DNA from: Bryobacterales bacterium
GTDB lineage: Bacteria > Acidobacteriota > Terriglobia > Bryobacterales > Bryobacteraceae
Reading direction: 5' to 3'
Assembly (NCBI GenBank): GCA_025462985.1
Contig: JAOAPP010000194.1
Coordinates: 1-5,983 of the forward strand
DNA: 5,983 bases
Shown here: piece by piece, positions 4,038-5,983 of the stretch
Position numbering within the stretch: position 1 is the stretch's first letter
Layout: every line of letters begins with the position of its first letter
The notes under the pieces: model-generated
Seen by the model: only the letters and a program-made list of their open reading frames with translations
What the model was told of the DNA's origin: nothing
Databases searched by the model: none
Position numbers and translations under genes: made by a program

Positions 4038-5983
4038 GAGAATCCGTGCCCCAAGATCAAAGTAAGAACGCGGATAGAGCGCATCCGCCCGAGAGTAAAT
4101 CCCCTTTTGTACCGTTGGAATCACTTCTCGAGACTCCGCGCAAGCGCGTGACGGACCTCGGAGCGTTGCGGGAAAAGCTTGCAAACGGCGACGGACCCGA
4201 GTTCTGGAGGACACTCGAAGAGGCCGCTGAAACGGACGAGCTCAAGGAATATATTGAGCAGGAGTTTCCCAGCCTCGAAGGCCAGATCCCGCAGGGGGTC
4301 GATCGGCGAAGCCTCCTGAAAGTGATGGGCGCCTCGCTGGCAATGGCCGGTGCCGCCGCTTGTACCAAGCAACCGAAGGAACTGATTGTTCCCTACGTGC
4401 GGCAGCCCGAAAACGTAATCCCCGGCTTACCCCTTTTCTACGCGACCGCTATGCCGCTGCTAGGCTATGCTCGCGGTCTGCTTGTCGAGAGTCATCTCAA
4501 CCGTCCCACTAAGATTGAGGGCAATCCGGATCACCCTGCCAGCCTCGGTTCAACGGGCATTTTTGAGCAAGGGTCCATCCTGAACCTCTATGACCCGGAT
4601 CGCTCGCAAGCGGTATTGAGGGAAGGGCGGCTCAGCACCTGGGCTGAGTTCACCGGCGCCTTCAGTTCCGAAGCGCAAGGTCTGGGCATTCGGAAGGGAG
4701 AAGGTCTCGCGATTCTAACTGGTGCGACGACATCGCCCACTCTCATATCGCAGTTGACTGCCATCACCGCCCAATGGCCCGCCGCCAAGTGGTACCTGCA
4801 TGAACCGTCTGTAAATCCGGCGGTCGCCAGTTCGGCAAAGAAGATCGCAGGGCGCAACGCGATTGTCACCTACGATTTGTCGAAAGCCGACGTGATCGTG
4901 AGTCTGGATGCAGACTTCCTCAGTAATGGTCCCGCAGCGCTCGCCTATTCCCGCCAGTTCTCGGCCAGGCGTGCTGTGGAAGGCGGCAACAAGCGCAACC
5001 GCTACTACTCGATCGAATGCACGCCCACCGTAGGCGGCTCCGTCGCTGATCATCGCTTTCCGGTGAAGTCGGCCGACGTTGAGAACATCGCTTACTATCT
5101 GGCGCAAGCCTGCGGTGTCTCCGCTTCCGGCATGAGCGGGGCCGCTCCGGAATGGATCAAGGCGGTTGCCGACGATCTGCAGAAATCCAAGGGCCGCTCG
5201 GTCGTCATTGCAGGAGAGTTTCAGCCGGAAAGTGTCCATCTGGCGGCTCATGCGATCAACGCGGCTTTGGGTAACGTCGGCCAGACTGTATTGATTCTCG
5301 AAGGCGTAGAGGCCGATGGCGCCCACACGCTCGAAGAACTTACTTCAGACCTCAATAGCGGTCACGTCGAAACACTGGTGATTCTCGGGCCGAACCCGGT
5401 CTATACCGCGCCGGCATCTCTCAATTTCCAGGATGCGATCCGTCGCGCGCGGCTGGTTGTCCGCCTTGGGCAGATGTTCGACGAGACATCGCGCTACACC
5501 CATTGGCATGTTCCCGAGGCGCACTACCTCGAGACCTGGTCCGACAGCCGCGCCTTCGACGGCACGGTTACGATTCAGCAGCCCCTGATCGCGCCGCTCT
5601 ATGGAGCTAAATCCGCGCACGAGATTCTTGCGATCATCCTGGGCAAACCTGATCAGAGCGCGCACGATATCGTCAAAGGCTACTGGCAGGACCAGAACAA
5701 GGGCGGCGATTTCGACACCTTCTGGCAGACCAGCCTGCACAACGGCTGGGTCAGTGGCCGAAAATCTCAAGTGATCCCGGTCAAAGGCGCCGTCCCACTC
5801 CCGGCCCTCAGCACTTCGACCCCTGGTTCACTGGAGGTTGTGTTTCGCCCCGATCCCACAATTTGGGATGGCGCCTACTCAAACAACGGCTGGTTGCAGG
5901 AACTGCCCAAACCGCAAACCAAGCTGACGTGGGACAACGTTGTCTTACTTAGTCCGAAAGACGGACAGAAGCTCGGCATTTCG
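4034..5983 (+). CDS. actB: Alternative complex III subunit ActB, molybdopterin oxidoreductase-like iron-sulfur protein (3' end outside window)
   Basis: The frame is open for 650 codons from the ATG at 4034 to the window edge. ActB proteins are usually about 1000 residues, so roughly a third is missing. Residues 1-89 form a cytoplasmic leader including FWRTLEEAAETDELKEYIEQ, typical of this family. A twin-arginine-type signal follows at 90-110 (DRRSLLKVMGASLAMAGAAA then Cys110), unusually far from the N-terminus, as is known for these Tat-variant proteins. The mature part starts with IVPYVRQPENVIPGLPLFYA, ESHLNRPTKIEGNPDHPASLG and LNLYDPDRS, the signature of the molybdopterin-oxidoreductase-like half. 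In structures of the complex this half lacks the molybdenum cofactor. Only three cysteines occur in the 650 residues (110, 329, 360), so there is no iron-sulfur motif here; the ferredoxin-like half with its clusters should lie past 5983. The ATG overlaps the actA stop in ATGA, implying translational coupling. actC, the quinol-binding membrane subunit, is expected next. Confidence 0.95.
   Translation, partial: MRESVPQDQSKNADRAHPPESKSPFVPLESLLETPRKRVTDLGALREKLANGDGPEFWRTLEEAAETDELKEYIEQEFPSLEGQIPQGVDRRSLLKVMGASLAMAGAAACTKQPKELIVPYVRQPENVIPGLPLFYATAMPLLGYARGLLVESHLNRPTKIEGNPDHPASLGSTGIFEQGSILNLYDPDRSQAVLREGRLSTWAEFTGAFSSEAQGLGIRKGEGLAILTGATTSPTLISQLTAITAQWPAAKWYLHEPSVNPAVASSAKKIAGRNAIVTYDLSKADVIVSLDADFLSNGPAALAYSRQFSARRAVEGGNKRNRYYSIECTPTVGGSVADHRFPVKSADVENIAYYLAQACGVSASGMSGAAPEWIKAVADDLQKSKGRSVVIAGEFQPESVHLAAHAINAALGNVGQTVLILEGVEADGAHTLEELTSDLNSGHVETLVILGPNPVYTAPASLNFQDAIRRARLVVRLGQMFDETSRYTHWHVPEAHYLETWSDSRAFDGTVTIQQPLIAPLYGAKSAHEILAIILGKPDQSAHDIVKGYWQDQNKGGDFDTFWQTSLHNGWVSGRKSQVIPVKGAVPLPALSTSTPGSLEVVFRPDPTIWDGAYSNNGWLQELPKPQTKLTWDNVVLLSPKDGQKLGIS

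Noticed and set aside
3453..4214. 253-codon minus-strand frame across actA and the start of actB
   Set aside because: It lies wholly antisense to two well-supported respiratory genes. Long antisense frames are expected in GC-rich coding DNA, and the translation shows no family motifs.
4715..5770. Two minus-strand frames of 203 and 141 codons (4715-5326 and 5345-5770)
   Set aside because: Both are antisense shadows of the actB coding frame, which is open throughout and carries strong family motifs.
4034..5983. A true molybdenum enzyme (for example a DMSO reductase-type or formate dehydrogenase subunit) instead of ActB
   Set aside because: The variant Tat leader, the absence of an N-terminal cluster-binding Cys motif, and the preceding pentahaem ActA gene all fit alternative complex III.

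Overview
GC-rich bacterial DNA. The protein content resembles Acidobacteriota, most likely a Solibacter/Bryobacter-type lineage. That assignment rests on remembered family resemblance: an alternative complex III (ACIII) operon, a secreted protein of a type common in Acidobacteriota, and a receiver/DUF3052-like protein. It is an inference, not a database result.

Layout. (1) Positions 2-481, minus strand: the first 160 codons of a protein with a degenerate response-regulator receiver-like domain, followed by the start of what looks like a DUF3052 domain. It runs off the left edge. (2) Positions 546-1595, plus strand: a complete type III polyketide synthase with an intact Cys-His-Asn triad, divergent from the first gene across a 64-base gap. 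(3) Positions 1635-3050, plus strand: a secreted or envelope protein with a Tyr/Pro/Gly-rich N-terminus, an OB-like beta segment, an acidic low-complexity linker carrying a perfect 3 x 15 bp in-frame repeat, and a conserved-looking C-terminal domain. (4) Positions 3051-3386: a 336-base gap with a strong inverted repeat just after the upstream stop and a TATAAT box before the next gene. (5) Positions 3387-4037: actA, the membrane-anchored pentahaem cytochrome c of ACIII. (6) Position 4034 to the right edge: actB, the iron-sulfur/molybdopterin-oxidoreductase-like subunit of ACIII, overlapping actA by 4 bases (ATGA). It is truncated by the window before its ferredoxin-like part.

How the genes work together. 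actA and actB are the first two genes of a canonical ACIII (quinol oxidoreductase) operon; actC and further subunits should follow beyond position 5983. ACIII passes electrons from menaquinol or ubiquinol to periplasmic carriers or directly to a haem-copper oxidase. The polyketide synthase probably makes an alkylpyrone, alkylresorcinol or related lipid from fatty acyl starters. No tailoring methyltransferase or oxidase gene lies next to it here. The secreted protein sits 39 bases downstream of the synthase and could be co-transcribed, but no functional link is visible.

I found no tRNA, rRNA, CRISPR array or insertion sequence. Nothing here is convincingly a new multi-gene system. The best leads are the receiver/DUF3052 fusion divergent from the polyketide synthase, the altered haem-ligand region near the ActA N-terminus, and the repeat-bearing secreted protein.
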